Origin: Halieaceae bacterium
GTDB taxonomy: Bacteria; Pseudomonadota; Gammaproteobacteria; Pseudomonadales; Halieaceae
Length of the DNA stretch: 64,000 nucleotides
Direction: 5' to 3'
Assembly (NCBI GenBank): GCA_902518075.1
Contig: CABYEX010000002.1
Span: 1 to 64,000 of the forward strand
Positions within the stretch are counted from its first letter, which is position 1; each line of letters opens with the position of its first letter. A program made the translations under genes and the position numbers. Below, one piece after another: positions 26,187-35,218 of this stretch. The notes below the pieces were generated by a model. That model did not search any database and had not been told where the DNA came from. It saw only the letters and a program-made list of their open reading frames with translations.

Positions 26187-26203
26187 TTGGCACGCAGATT
26201 GCA
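26187..26203 (+). promoter_or_regulatory. Sigma-54 (RpoN) promoter for the TonB receptor gene
   Basis: TTGGCACGCAGATTGCA matches the -24/-12 consensus (TGGCACG-N4-TTGCW) at every defined base, with the GG and GC doublets exactly 10 bp apart. Transcription should start near 26214, leaving a leader of about 40 nt and a GGGAG SD 7 nt before the receptor ATG. Confidence 0.85.
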
Positions 26204-26255
26204 AGTCAACACAGAATGAATAAAAGCCTACCAAAACACCTGCGGGAGATTTGAG

Positions 26256-28532
26256 ATGTCGAACTTACGCTATCCACTTGCGGCCTTAGGCCTATTTATG
26301 GGTACGCAGTCATGCGGTGCCTGGGCACAACAACCGCCCATTTTCGAGGAGGTATTGGTAACCGCAGAAAAGCGTACTGAGAGTCTGCAGAACCTCTCAC
26401 AGGCGGTCACCGCGCTCAGCGAGCAGGACGTGGAAAACCGGCAGTTGAGTTCCTTTGTCGACCTAAGTGCGATTGCGCCCGGGGTCAACGTAGCCAAGAA
26501 CGAGGGTTTCAAGACAGTAATTACAATTCGCGGCATCGGTAATGAAGCCAATCAAAATGCAATCGCCAACCCCTCGGTGTCGTATCACCTAGACGGGGTA
26601 TATGTGGCCTCACCTTTCGCGTTGCAAACTGATTTTCTAGATTTAGAACGGATCGAGGTATTAAGAGGGCCCCAAGGTACACTCTTTGGCCAAAACTCGA
26701 CTGGTGGCGGTATCAACGTGATCACCAAGGCACCCACTTTCGACGAGTTCTCTGGCACCGCCGATTTGACCCTTGGAGAATACAGCCTGGTAAAAGCCCG
26801 CGCTGCGATGAACATCCCCTTCAGTGAATCAGTGGCAGCGCGGGTGTCTGTCATGAGCCATAAGCACGATGGCTACACTGACAATGTTGGCAACGGTCAA
26901 GACCTGGACGACGCGGATAGTATCTCTGCCCGCGCTAAATTGCTGATACAACCTAGCGACACCTTCTCCGCCACTTTCACGGCTCAGTTGTTCGATGAAG
27001 AGGTGAATGGGCAAGCGCAAAAAGGAATTTATGATCCGACTCCTGGGGCGCGAAACCTAGCTCAGGATTCGCTATCAAGTTACGAGTTGGAGTCTCAGCT
27101 TTACAGCATGACACTAGAATGGGATCTCGGTGCCGTGACCTTAAAATCGCTGACGAGTTATCAGAACGATGAAATTTCGATCCAACGAGACAATGATCGG
27201 CATGATTACAGGACACTTCCGCCGTTTTTCCTGCTTCAAAGCTACTTCGATCCTGAAATAAACGAACAAAAAACTACGACACAGGAATTCAACCTGATTT
27301 CAAATGAGCCCGCCTTTGGCAAGCTCGATTGGGTCGCGGGGATTTTCTACTTAGACACCGAAGTCGATATTCTTATTCAAGAACGTCTAGATTTTAACTT
27401 CGATGGTGCCTTTGACCCTATCGTCGTCCAAGAAGTCCTATTTTATGGTGGCGAGGTGGGCTTCATATCTGACTCGAAACCAGAGCGCGAATCCATGTCG
27501 ATATACGGACAAGGCACTTGGAGCTTAACGGATAGCTCTAGAATTGTTGCTGGCCTCCGGTACACCGAGGATGAGGTTTACAGTTCCGTCACGAACTTTT
27601 TCGGGAGGGAAGGTACAGACATTTTGGAAATTGAGTCCGAGAAGGTCACAGGCCGTCTAGCTTTCGAGATGGATCTATCCGACGCTTCGATGGCATACGC
27701 GTCTTACACACGCGGGTTCAAGCCGGGAGGCTCGAATCTAACTTTCGGCAGGGAGGATGTGATCGCCCCCATAGTGGTGTTGCCTATTTTTGAGGAAGAA
27801 ACCATTGACGCATACGAGATAGGGCTCAAAACCGACCTTGCGGACGGCAGGGTCCGGTTAAATGGCGCCATGTTCTTTTACGAATATGACAACTTACAAT
27901 ATCAAGCCACCGACCCTGAATTGTTCCAAGGTGGTGTAGGCAATATTCCTGAATCGGAAATCTATGGGGCGGAGATCGAACTTGGGGCGTTTCTCACTGA
28001 TTCGCTGGTTTTCGATGCAAGAATTGCATTATTGGAGACTGAAATTACCGCGAGCCATCTTGCCCTTGATAACGTAGCGGGAGAAAGGAGAATGAATGCT
28101 TTGCTCGCGCAGGGATTCTCAAAGTTCGGTCCTGAAATTCAAATAGCCAGAGCTGAAGAGATAGCGGATGTTCAAGGCAACGAATTGCCAAAAACACCCA
28201 GTTTCACGGCGAATCTCGCTCTGTCTTACAACAAAAGTATTGATGGTTTTGGCGATATCGGCGGCACCCTGAGTTATACACACCGGGGCGATTTTAAACA
28301 CCGGATGTTTAATAACCCTCTGACGGACGACGTAGATAGTTACGATACTTTGGATCTCGTGATCAGAATTCTGCCCTCTGACAGCAACTGGCGATTAGAA
28401 CTGATAGCAAAAAATCTGACGGACGAGGACGGTATAAACGCCCGATTCACTGACGTATTTGGAGTAGGCGCCACTGGTGACCAATTCATCCCACCGCGCG
28501 TGCTAATGGCCAGGGTGGGTATTGATTTTTAG
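26256..28532 (+). CDS. TonB-dependent outer-membrane receptor, sigma-54 controlled
   Basis: A 758-residue receptor: signal peptide to about GAWAQ, EEVLVTAEKR at the mature N-terminus, plug with VITIRGIGNEANQ and LRGPQGTLFGQNSTGG, and a barrel ending in VGIDF. It imports an unknown ligand across the outer membrane using TonB energy. It is preceded by a perfect sigma-54 promoter and NtrC-like site and followed, after 240 bp, by the purine catabolism island. Taken together this suggests a receptor made under nitrogen limitation, perhaps for a purine-containing or other nitrogenous compound (inference). It is not closely similar to the receptor at 8.7 kb outside the family motifs. Confidence 0.92.
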   Translation: MSNLRYPLAALGLFMGTQSCGAWAQQPPIFEEVLVTAEKRTESLQNLSQAVTALSEQDVENRQLSSFVDLSAIAPGVNVAKNEGFKTVITIRGIGNEANQNAIANPSVSYHLDGVYVASPFALQTDFLDLERIEVLRGPQGTLFGQNSTGGGINVITKAPTFDEFSGTADLTLGEYSLVKARAAMNIPFSESVAARVSVMSHKHDGYTDNVGNGQDLDDADSISARAKLLIQPSDTFSATFTAQLFDEEVNGQAQKGIYDPTPGARNLAQDSLSSYELESQLYSMTLEWDLGAVTLKSLTSYQNDEISIQRDNDRHDYRTLPPFFLLQSYFDPEINEQKTTTQEFNLISNEPAFGKLDWVAGIFYLDTEVDILIQERLDFNFDGAFDPIVVQEVLFYGGEVGFISDSKPERESMSIYGQGTWSLTDSSRIVAGLRYTEDEVYSSVTNFFGREGTDILEIESEKVTGRLAFEMDLSDASMAYASYTRGFKPGGSNLTFGREDVIAPIVVLPIFEEETIDAYEIGLKTDLADGRVRLNGAMFFYEYDNLQYQATDPELFQGGVGNIPESEIYGAEIELGAFLTDSLVFDARIALLETEITASHLALDNVAGERRMNALLAQGFSKFGPEIQIARAEEIADVQGNELPKTPSFTANLALSYNKSIDGFGDIGGTLSYTHRGDFKHRMFNNPLTDDVDSYDTLDLVIRILPSDSNWRLELIAKNLTDEDGINARFTDVFGVGATGDQFIPPRVLMARVGIDF

Positions 28533-28609
28533 GCCGTCAGCGAGATAAAGCGGGCCCGAATATACGCTGTAACAAATACTTTCAAGCGGGCTGGTGGCCA
28601 TTCATCACC

Positions 28610-28629
28610 GGCCTTGCAAGACCAAGGCC
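28610..28629 (+). terminator. Hairpin downstream of the TonB receptor gene
   Basis: GGCCTTG / CAAGGCC forms a 7-bp stem with a 6-nt loop, 78 bp after the receptor stop, followed by a T- and C-rich but not uninterrupted T stretch. A weak terminator at best. The rest of the 240-bp gap holds nothing I can support. Confidence 0.35.
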
Positions 28630-28773
28630 CTTCCATTGCTTCTCGTTACTAACAGCAGTAAGCGGGCTAGACAGAGTAAGGTTGCCATCTCTACAAATGC
28701 ACCTGCCACCGACTCCCTTTCAATAAGTTGCAGGTTTGATATGTGCAGGCAAATACGAAGAGTGAGTGGGGGA

Positions 28774-29352
28774 TTAGATGACGCCTCCCGGGATGCGCTG
28801 CTGAATAACATCAAACAAGGCAGGTCGGTGTTGTCGGATCTCATCAACCGTCAGCCCTTCAAGTGAATGTGGATACATCAACCAAGCCTCGGTTTTTTCG
28901 AGAAAATAGTCTGGGACACGATCAACTTCTCGCCGGCTGGGCTTATAGTAGGGCACCGCGACGCGGATTTCAGATGGTGTATTCAATCGCGCCAATTCCG
29001 AGAGCCTGCAAATTACGGCGTCCACAGTTCGGCCCGTATCGAACACGTCATCCACAATCAGCAATCTGTCCTCGGCTGTAACATTTTTGATCAGATAATT
29101 GAGACCGTGCACGCGTATACCGCTCAGTCTTTGGTCGATGCCTGCACCGTAAGATGAAGTGCGAATAGCAATATGGTCGGTGTCAATGCCACAGTAGGCA
29201 AGAAATTCTTGGACGGCGATGCCAATAGGCACTCCGCCACGCCATATGGCGATGATAATGGTGGGCTTAAAACCATCTGAAAACACCCGCTCAGCTAGCC
29301 GGAAGGAATCCACCAACAATTGGTTAGCTGAGAGGTACTGTTTGTCACTCAT
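28774..29352 (-). CDS. Phosphoribosyltransferase family protein (purine salvage type)
   Basis: A 192-residue type I PRTase. LLIVDDVFDTGRT at about 101-113 is the PRPP-binding motif, and IAIWRGGVPIG (about 34-44) is the N-terminal substrate/pyrophosphate loop region. SWLMYP-like AWLMYPHSLEG near the end is the hood region of hypoxanthine/xanthine PRTases. It probably converts hypoxanthine, xanthine or guanine plus PRPP to the nucleotide in the cytoplasm. I prefer the ATG here over an in-frame one 18 codons upstream. It is divergent from the xanthine/uracil-type permease, and a paralogue with similar sequence lies at the far end of the plus-strand purine genes. Confidence 0.85.
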   Translation of the reverse strand: MSDKQYLSANQLLVDSFRLAERVFSDGFKPTIIIAIWRGGVPIGIAVQEFLAYCGIDTDHIAIRTSSYGAGIDQRLSGIRVHGLNYLIKNVTAEDRLLIVDDVFDTGRTVDAVICRLSELARLNTPSEIRVAVPYYKPSRREVDRVPDYFLEKTEAWLMYPHSLEGLTVDEIRQHRPALFDVIQQRIPGGVI

Positions 29353-29548
29353 GGATTCTAGGACCTCACTGCGCAGACTTGAGTTAAAGGGGCCTCTCCA
29401 AACCACTAGTGGCAGACACTATCTTGGAAAAGCCATCTATTGAAAAGGCGCGCTCGCTTGGGGGGCCAGTTTAAATGGCTAAATCAAGTCGCGCGAGTAT
29501 TTGTTCGCCTCACTTGGTAGTCCGCATGAAGAGAAGGGAGAAGCTTCA

Positions 29549-30901
29549 GTGTCACCCCACTCCGAACTGATTTATGAGCTTGAGGATCGCCCTCCTCCCG
29601 CAGAATCTTTTTTTGCAGGTTTACAACACCTGCTTGCATCTTTCGTCGGGATAGTCACACCAAGTCTCATTATCGGGAGCATGCTCGAATTAGAGGCAGA
29701 GATCCCTTATTTAATCAGTATGTCTCTTATCGCTTCAGGAATAGGCACATTGATACAGGCTGTCCAACCGTTCGGTATTGGAGCGAAAATGTTGTGCTTG
29801 CAGGGCACGAGTTTCACTTTTGTAGGAGTAATCGCAACCATCGGGCTGTCGGTAAAAGAGGCGGGCAGCGGCTCTACGGAGATACTCGCTTTAATTTTTG
29901 GTTTATGTATGGCCGGATCTTTTCTGCAAATTGGTTTGAGCCCATTTATCCCCAAATTACAGAAATTCATCACACCCCTGGTAACAGGTATTGTGGTGAC
30001 GAGTATTGGCGTCAGCCTCATCAAGGTCGCCATGACCGATCTAGCAGGTGGGGTAAATGCGGCGGACTTTGGAAACCCAGCTCACCTTTGGCTCGGCATG
30101 ACGGTGATTATCACAGTGATCATTATGAACTGCTCCAAAAATGATTGGGTGCGGCTCTCGTCAATCCTTGTAGGCTTGTCTGTTGGCCTATTCTCCGCAT
30201 TCTTTTTCTTAGATTCTTTTCCCAAGTCTGATTTCAATATAAGCACATCTGTATCGATACCAAGGCCTTTTATCTATGGTCTTGACTTTGACCTGCTTGC
30301 CTTTATCCCAATAGCACTTATATTTTTGATTAGCTCAGTGGAAACGGCTGGTGACATCACCGCGAATTGCTCCATTTGCGACCAACCAGTGCGCGGTAGT
30401 GCTTACCTAGACCGAGTCCGCCGAGGCGTCTTAGCTGACGGAATAAATTCCCTCATATCCGCCACAATTAACTCATTTCCTAACACAACCTTCAGCCAAA
30501 ATAACGGCGTCATCCAGCTAACGGGTATAGCGAGCAGACACGTGGGCCTTTATGTCTCGTGTATGCTGATTGCACTGGGTCTCCTCCAAGGTTTGGGAGA
30601 CCTACTGTTAGCTATTCCGAAGCCAGTCATTGGAGGCGCCACGATGCTAATGTTTGGCTCAGTTGCTGCAACCGGCGTGGGGATATTGGCCGGCCTAGAA
30701 CTTAAGAGAAGAGAGCTGATGATTATTGGAATTTCTCTTGGGCTGGGGTTGGGACCAAGTATGGTGCCTGGAGCATTGGATGCACTGCCATCTTTGCTAA
30801 AAACCGTGCTGGGTTCTGCCGCCGCAACAGCAGGACTTACAGCAATTTTTTTGCACACACTTTTACCGAGCGCTAAAACACCGGGAAACCTAAACGAGTA
30901 G
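29549..30901 (+). CDS. NCS2-family purine (xanthine/urate-type) permease
   Basis: A 450-residue inner-membrane nucleobase:cation symporter-2 with about 12-14 helices. GLQHLLASFVGIVTPSLIIG at the N-terminus, QGTSFTFVGVI (helix 3), VETAGDITAN (helix 8, with the conserved Glu) and NTTFSQNNGVIQLTGIASR (helix 10) are the NCS2 signatures; NGVIQ with an Asn-Asn pair is usual for xanthine and urate transporters. The GTG start has GGGAG 8 nt upstream; an in-frame TTG at 29501 has none. It heads the purine catabolic genes and most likely imports xanthine or urate with protons. Confidence 0.9.
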   Translation: MSPHSELIYELEDRPPPAESFFAGLQHLLASFVGIVTPSLIIGSMLELEAEIPYLISMSLIASGIGTLIQAVQPFGIGAKMLCLQGTSFTFVGVIATIGLSVKEAGSGSTEILALIFGLCMAGSFLQIGLSPFIPKLQKFITPLVTGIVVTSIGVSLIKVAMTDLAGGVNAADFGNPAHLWLGMTVIITVIIMNCSKNDWVRLSSILVGLSVGLFSAFFFLDSFPKSDFNISTSVSIPRPFIYGLDFDLLAFIPIALIFLISSVETAGDITANCSICDQPVRGSAYLDRVRRGVLADGINSLISATINSFPNTTFSQNNGVIQLTGIASRHVGLYVSCMLIALGLLQGLGDLLLAIPKPVIGGATMLMFGSVAATGVGILAGLELKRRELMIIGISLGLGLGPSMVPGALDALPSLLKTVLGSAAATAGLTAIFLHTLLPSAKTPGNLNE

Positions 30902-31032
30902 ATAGATAGCCACCTCAGACACTCTTTTCTTTTTTAAAAAAACATCGATCTATAGAAAGGTTGTGGGGATATCAAAAGGCACGCGAGCGAACAAACAATA
31001 TAAATGCATCATTACCAAGTACGGTGACAGCG

Positions 31033-32397
31033 TTGAAAAATGAAACACAACGTGTATGGATCAAACAACCATTGGCCACATTCACCGGCAAAACGGCCGA
31101 CGCGTCTGAGGGCATAGTGGTATCCAACGGCGTGATCACAGAAACTTTAAGGCAGGGGCAATCGCCCTCAGGACAAATAGACAGCGTTTTTGACGCTCGG
31201 CAACATGTCCTGCTACCTGGTTTGGTGAATAGTCACCATCATTTCTACCAAACACTGACCCGTGCAATGCCAGAAGCAATTAACAAAAAGCTTTTTGACT
31301 GGCTAACAAGCCTATATTCCGTGTGGGCCCAGCTTACCCCGGAAATGATTTATTCCGCTTCACAAGTCGCTCTTGTGGAACTACTGCAATCGGGCTGCAC
31401 CACTACCGCAGACCATCACTATATATTTTCGAATCAGCTCGAGAATGCAATCGATATCGAAGTCGAAGCTGCGAAAGCTATCGGCTGCCGAGTTGTGCTC
31501 GCGAGGGGGTCTATGTCACTTGGTCAGGAAGACGGAGGTCTCCCGCCAAGCCAGACTATTCAATGTGCGAAAACGATAATGGAAGACTCAGAGAGAGTGA
31601 TTAAGGAGTTCCATGACAGGGGTTCAGGCGCGCTCGTCCAAATCGCATTAGCACCCTGTTCGCCGTTTTCAGTGTCAGAAGATCTACTGGAGAGTACGGC
31701 TAAATTGGCCAAAAAGATGGATGTTCGGCTCCACACACACCTGGCAGAGACTGAAGATGAGGAAAATTTTTGTCTGCAGAGGTTTGGATTGCGGCCTCTG
31801 GAGTATCTTGAAAAAGTGGGCTGGCTAAATGGCGGCACTTGGGTCGCACATGGCATTCACTTCAATCAGGAAGAAATCGCTCAGCTTGGTTCTGCCAAAG
31901 TAGGAATCACTCACTGTCCAACATCAAATATGCTGCTGGGGTCAGGTATTTGCCGGGGAGTAGAACTGGAGCATGCTGGTGCAATAATGGGTATTGGCGT
32001 AGACGGCTCCGCATCAAACGACTCCGGCAACATGATAGCTGAGGTCAGACAAGCGATGTACCTGCAAAAACTTCGGTATTCTTCTGAGAATTTCACTCAT
32101 TTAGACGCTTTGAGATGGGCAACTTCGGGGTCTGCATCAGTTCTGGGGCGCACCGATATAGGTAAATTAGAGGTTGGAGCCTGCGCAGATCTAACGTTGT
32201 TCAAATTGGATGAACTCGCCTTTGCTGGCAGTCATGACCCATTAGCAGCACTGCTACTTTGCCAAGCTCATCGAGCAGATTGCGTAATGGTTGGAGGGCA
32301 ATGGAGAGTAAAAGATCGAGAGGTAATTGGGATGGATGTCGAAAGATTAGTAGCTAGACAAAGAGAACTCTCGCGTCAGCTGGCTAAGGCGGGATGA
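31033..32397 (+). CDS. 8-Oxoguanine deaminase / AtzB-like amidohydrolase
   Basis: A zinc/iron TIM-barrel deaminase of about 454 residues. LLPGLVNSHHHFYQTLTRAMPE, then ELLQSGCTTTADHHYIF, HTHLAETEDEE, WVAHGIHF and GVDGSASNDSGNM follow the 8-oxoguanine deaminase pattern closely (HxH, His, His, Asp ligands and catalytic Glu). These enzymes turn 8-oxoguanine straight into urate plus ammonia; close relatives act on triazines or isocytosine. The start is uncertain: TTG here, GTG at 31024 or TTG at 30961 are all in frame with no good SD. Placement between two purine permeases and xanthine dehydrogenase strongly favours a purine substrate. Confidence 0.85.
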   Translation: MKNETQRVWIKQPLATFTGKTADASEGIVVSNGVITETLRQGQSPSGQIDSVFDARQHVLLPGLVNSHHHFYQTLTRAMPEAINKKLFDWLTSLYSVWAQLTPEMIYSASQVALVELLQSGCTTTADHHYIFSNQLENAIDIEVEAAKAIGCRVVLARGSMSLGQEDGGLPPSQTIQCAKTIMEDSERVIKEFHDRGSGALVQIALAPCSPFSVSEDLLESTAKLAKKMDVRLHTHLAETEDEENFCLQRFGLRPLEYLEKVGWLNGGTWVAHGIHFNQEEIAQLGSAKVGITHCPTSNMLLGSGICRGVELEHAGAIMGIGVDGSASNDSGNMIAEVRQAMYLQKLRYSSENFTHLDALRWATSGSASVLGRTDIGKLEVGACADLTLFKLDELAFAGSHDPLAALLLCQAHRADCVMVGGQWRVKDREVIGMDVERLVARQRELSRQLAKAG

Positions 32398-32407
32398 TGG
32401 GGGGGCT

Positions 32408-33703
32408 TTGCACGTGATAGAAAGTTTTTTCAGGCTTGAGGAAAATAATACAACTCTGTGGCGAGAAGTCGGTGCGGGGTTCACAACCTTCATTACCATG
32501 GCCTATATAATTTTCGTAAACCCGCAGATGATGGCTGCGGCAGGGATGGACCAAGGCGCAAGTTTTGTAGCTACCTGTGTTGCCGCTGCATTGGCTTGCT
32601 TAGTCATGGGCGTCTACGCAAACTGGCCTGTAGGTCTTGCCCCGGGAATGGGCTTAAACGCTTTTTTCACGTACACCATTGTTGCCGAAATGGGTTACTC
32701 CTGGAACGTGGCGTTAGGTGCGGTTTTTATAGCAGGCGTGTTGTTCGTAGCGATGAGTGTGACCCCGCTAAGAGCTTGGATTCTTGGAAGCATTCCTATG
32801 AGCCTGCGGATTGGAATGGGAGCCGGGGTAGGATTGTTTATCGGAATGATTGGACTCCAAAGCGGAGGGATTATCGCGGACCATCCCTCAACGTTATTGA
32901 CACTAGGGGAATTAACAACGGTCGACACAATTTTGGCAGCATTCGGCTTTCTGCTTATTACGGGGCTCTCCATTAAAAAGGTGCCCGGCGCAATCCTTAT
33001 CGGCGTATTGACTGTCACCATGCTGGGTCTTGCCTCAGGCCTTGTCACCTATGAAGGTATTTTTTCAGCACCACCAACAATAGCGCCGATATTCATGCAG
33101 CTGGATATCATCTCTGCTATCGAGCTCGGCATGGTAAGCATTATTCTTTCCATCCTTTTTGTGAACCTTTTCGATACAGCCGGGACATTATTGGGAGTTG
33201 CAACAAAGGCAGGAATAGCGGATGAGAGAGGGAATATTCGAGATCTAGATCTGGCGCTAAGAGCAGACAGCACCAGTAGTGTCGCTGGTGCTCTAATTGG
33301 ATGTGCGCCAGTCACGTCTTACGTGGAAAGCGCGGCTGGAGTTTCAGCTGGTGGTCGCACCGGCCTAACCGCTTGTACTGTTGGTCTGCTATTTTTACTC
33401 GCTACTTTCCTTTCTCCCTTAGCTGGCATGGTGCCAGCATTTGCTACTGCAGGCGCCCTTGTCTATGTGGCACTCCTCATGATGGATGGAATGGAAAACT
33501 TGCCTTGGGGTGATCCTGCCGAGCTGCTGCCCGCCCTGGTCACTATAATTATGATTCCGCTGTCATTTTCAATAGCAGATGGTATTGCCCTGGGTTTTAT
33601 TAGCTATGTGACATTTAAAGTGGTCTCGGGAAAACACCACGAAGTCACCGGCGGAGCTTGGTTTCTGACGGCAATTTTTGCCACTAAATTCGCGTTTTCC
33701 TAA
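32408..33703 (+). CDS. AzgA-type NCS2 permease (guanine/hypoxanthine/adenine)
   Basis: A 431-residue permease. EVGAGFTTFITMAYIIFVNPQMM, GLAPGMGLNAFFTYT, VGLFIGMIGLQSGGI, LFVNLFDTAGTLLG and SYVESAAGVSAGGRTGLT are the AzgA-like (adenine/guanine/hypoxanthine) signatures, including the conserved Asp in helix 8 and Glu in helix 10. It should import hypoxanthine, guanine or adenine with protons. It begins with TTG (GTG two codons later is possible), 10 bp after the deaminase stop, within the same operon. A second AzgA-type gene lies at 52.4 kb but is only moderately similar. Confidence 0.9.
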   Translation: MHVIESFFRLEENNTTLWREVGAGFTTFITMAYIIFVNPQMMAAAGMDQGASFVATCVAAALACLVMGVYANWPVGLAPGMGLNAFFTYTIVAEMGYSWNVALGAVFIAGVLFVAMSVTPLRAWILGSIPMSLRIGMGAGVGLFIGMIGLQSGGIIADHPSTLLTLGELTTVDTILAAFGFLLITGLSIKKVPGAILIGVLTVTMLGLASGLVTYEGIFSAPPTIAPIFMQLDIISAIELGMVSIILSILFVNLFDTAGTLLGVATKAGIADERGNIRDLDLALRADSTSSVAGALIGCAPVTSYVESAAGVSAGGRTGLTACTVGLLFLLATFLSPLAGMVPAFATAGALVYVALLMMDGMENLPWGDPAELLPALVTIIMIPLSFSIADGIALGFISYVTFKVVSGKHHEVTGGAWFLTAIFATKFAFS

Positions 33704-33778
33704 CCAGCGTGAACACATGACTGAATTACGGGACTGAACCTATATTGAAAGTTTTAGAGCTATGTTTTTGAGGTTTAC

Positions 33779-35218
33779 GTGACCACTTTTATTTTAGATG
33801 GAGCTTTGCACACAGCGAGGGACCAGTGCCCAGAAACTACTGTCCTCGAGTACCTGCGCGAGACACTTCACAGAACCGGCACAAAAGAGGGGTGCGCCTC
33901 GGGAGATTGCGGAGCTTGCACTGTCGTATTAGCCGAGGAAACGGAAGGTAACAAATTACGTTATCGAAGTATCAACGCGTGCATAACTTTGCTGGGCACA
34001 ATCCATGGCAAACAGCTTCTGACCATTGAAAATCTAGCGTGCGGCGGAAACTTGCATATTTGCCAGCAGGCTATGATCGATGAGCACGGCTCACAATGCG
34101 GATTTTGCACTCCCGGGATAGTGATGTCTCTCTTCGCACATTCAAAATCTGGCGCTGATCAAGGCAGAAACGCTTTATTACACTCACTGTCTGGGAACCT
34201 TTGCCGGTGCACAGGCTATAAAGCAATCCTCTCGGCAGGCTCCTTAGTAAACATGCACTCTGGAGGAGACCACTTTGATTCTCGAGAGCTTGAGGTTTTA
34301 AAGAAATTGCGTGCCATACAACCATTGGACAGTACGGAGGACGCCGATGGCAGAGAGTTCAAGATCTGCACTGACATTGCGGAGGTCGCAACCGCCTTGG
34401 AGCGTTCCCCCCAAGCGCGATTAGTCGCCGGCAGCACAGATTATAGCCTTGAGATCACGCAAGGCCTTGCTGCACCTGAATTACTGATTTCCGTGGGCAG
34501 GGTTAAAGAAATGAACACTTGTGGAGCTGTAAGTGGAGGCCTTCGCATTGGCGCGGCTGCGACACTTACCGAAGCAACGCCTTTACTACTTCAGCACTGG
34601 CCGTCCCTAGAAGAGCTACTGCTCCGATTCGGTTCTCCGCAGATTCGAAACCAAGCCACCATAGGTGGAAATGTGGCTAATGCGTCTCCAGTTGGCGACA
34701 CACCACCTGTGCTATTAGCTCTTGGCGCAACTGTTGAATTGCGAAAAGGCGTCGCGACACGAACTCTGCCAATTAGGGAGTTTTTCCATTCATACAAAAA
34801 AACAGCGCTTGAGAGCGGAGAATTTATCGTATCGATATTCATCCCCTTCAACCACCATGATGCGACAGTTAGAGCCTATAAAGTTACCAAGCGTTTCGAG
34901 GACGACATCTCCGCAGTGTGCATGGTGGCTCATTGGAGCAAGGTAAATAATCGATTTGCTGACGTGAGAGTTGCCTTCGGGGGCATGGCCGAAATACCAA
35001 GCCGAGGTAAGGCATGCGAATCAGTGTTGGAGGGGTCATCTTTTGACCTTCAAACAATCGATAAGGCTGCCTTAGCTCTCTCAGAGGACTTCTCGCCTAT
35101 CGATGACCTCAGGGCAAGCGCAACATACAGAAAAAGGCTCGCAAGCAATTTGCTACGAAGAGCTTTTCTGGCGGAAACATGCTCAGACTCAGAGCTAAGA
35201 GTCACCGAATATGGTTGA
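33779..35218 (+). CDS. xdhA: Xanthine dehydrogenase small subunit (2Fe-2S and FAD)
   Basis: A 479-residue subunit moving electrons from the molybdenum subunit to NAD+. Cluster I ligands are Cys39, Cys44, Cys47 and Cys68; cluster II ligands are Cys107, Cys110, Cys142 and Cys144. The FAD-binding domain starts near residue 200 (ARLVAGSTDYSLEI) with the TIGGNVANASPVGD loop near 300. GTG start with GAGG 5 nt upstream. It overlaps the large-subunit gene by 8 bp. The two-subunit layout (FeS-FAD plus Mo) is that of Pseudomonas/Rhodobacter XdhAB. Confidence 0.95.
   Translation: MTTFILDGALHTARDQCPETTVLEYLRETLHRTGTKEGCASGDCGACTVVLAEETEGNKLRYRSINACITLLGTIHGKQLLTIENLACGGNLHICQQAMIDEHGSQCGFCTPGIVMSLFAHSKSGADQGRNALLHSLSGNLCRCTGYKAILSAGSLVNMHSGGDHFDSRELEVLKKLRAIQPLDSTEDADGREFKICTDIAEVATALERSPQARLVAGSTDYSLEITQGLAAPELLISVGRVKEMNTCGAVSGGLRIGAAATLTEATPLLLQHWPSLEELLLRFGSPQIRNQATIGGNVANASPVGDTPPVLLALGATVELRKGVATRTLPIREFFHSYKKTALESGEFIVSIFIPFNHHDATVRAYKVTKRFEDDISAVCMVAHWSKVNNRFADVRVAFGGMAEIPSRGKACESVLEGSSFDLQTIDKAALALSEDFSPIDDLRASATYRKRLASNLLRRAFLAETCSDSELRVTEYG

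Noticed and set aside
28594..28866. 90-codon plus-strand ORF between the TonB receptor and the phosphoribosyltransferase gene
   Set aside because: It overlaps the end of the convergent phosphoribosyltransferase, lacks a SD and has no recognisable motif.
29403..29412. CCACTAGTGG palindrome between the phosphoribosyltransferase and permease genes
   Set aside because: Ten bases only, single copy and no promoter elements at suitable spacing; could be chance.
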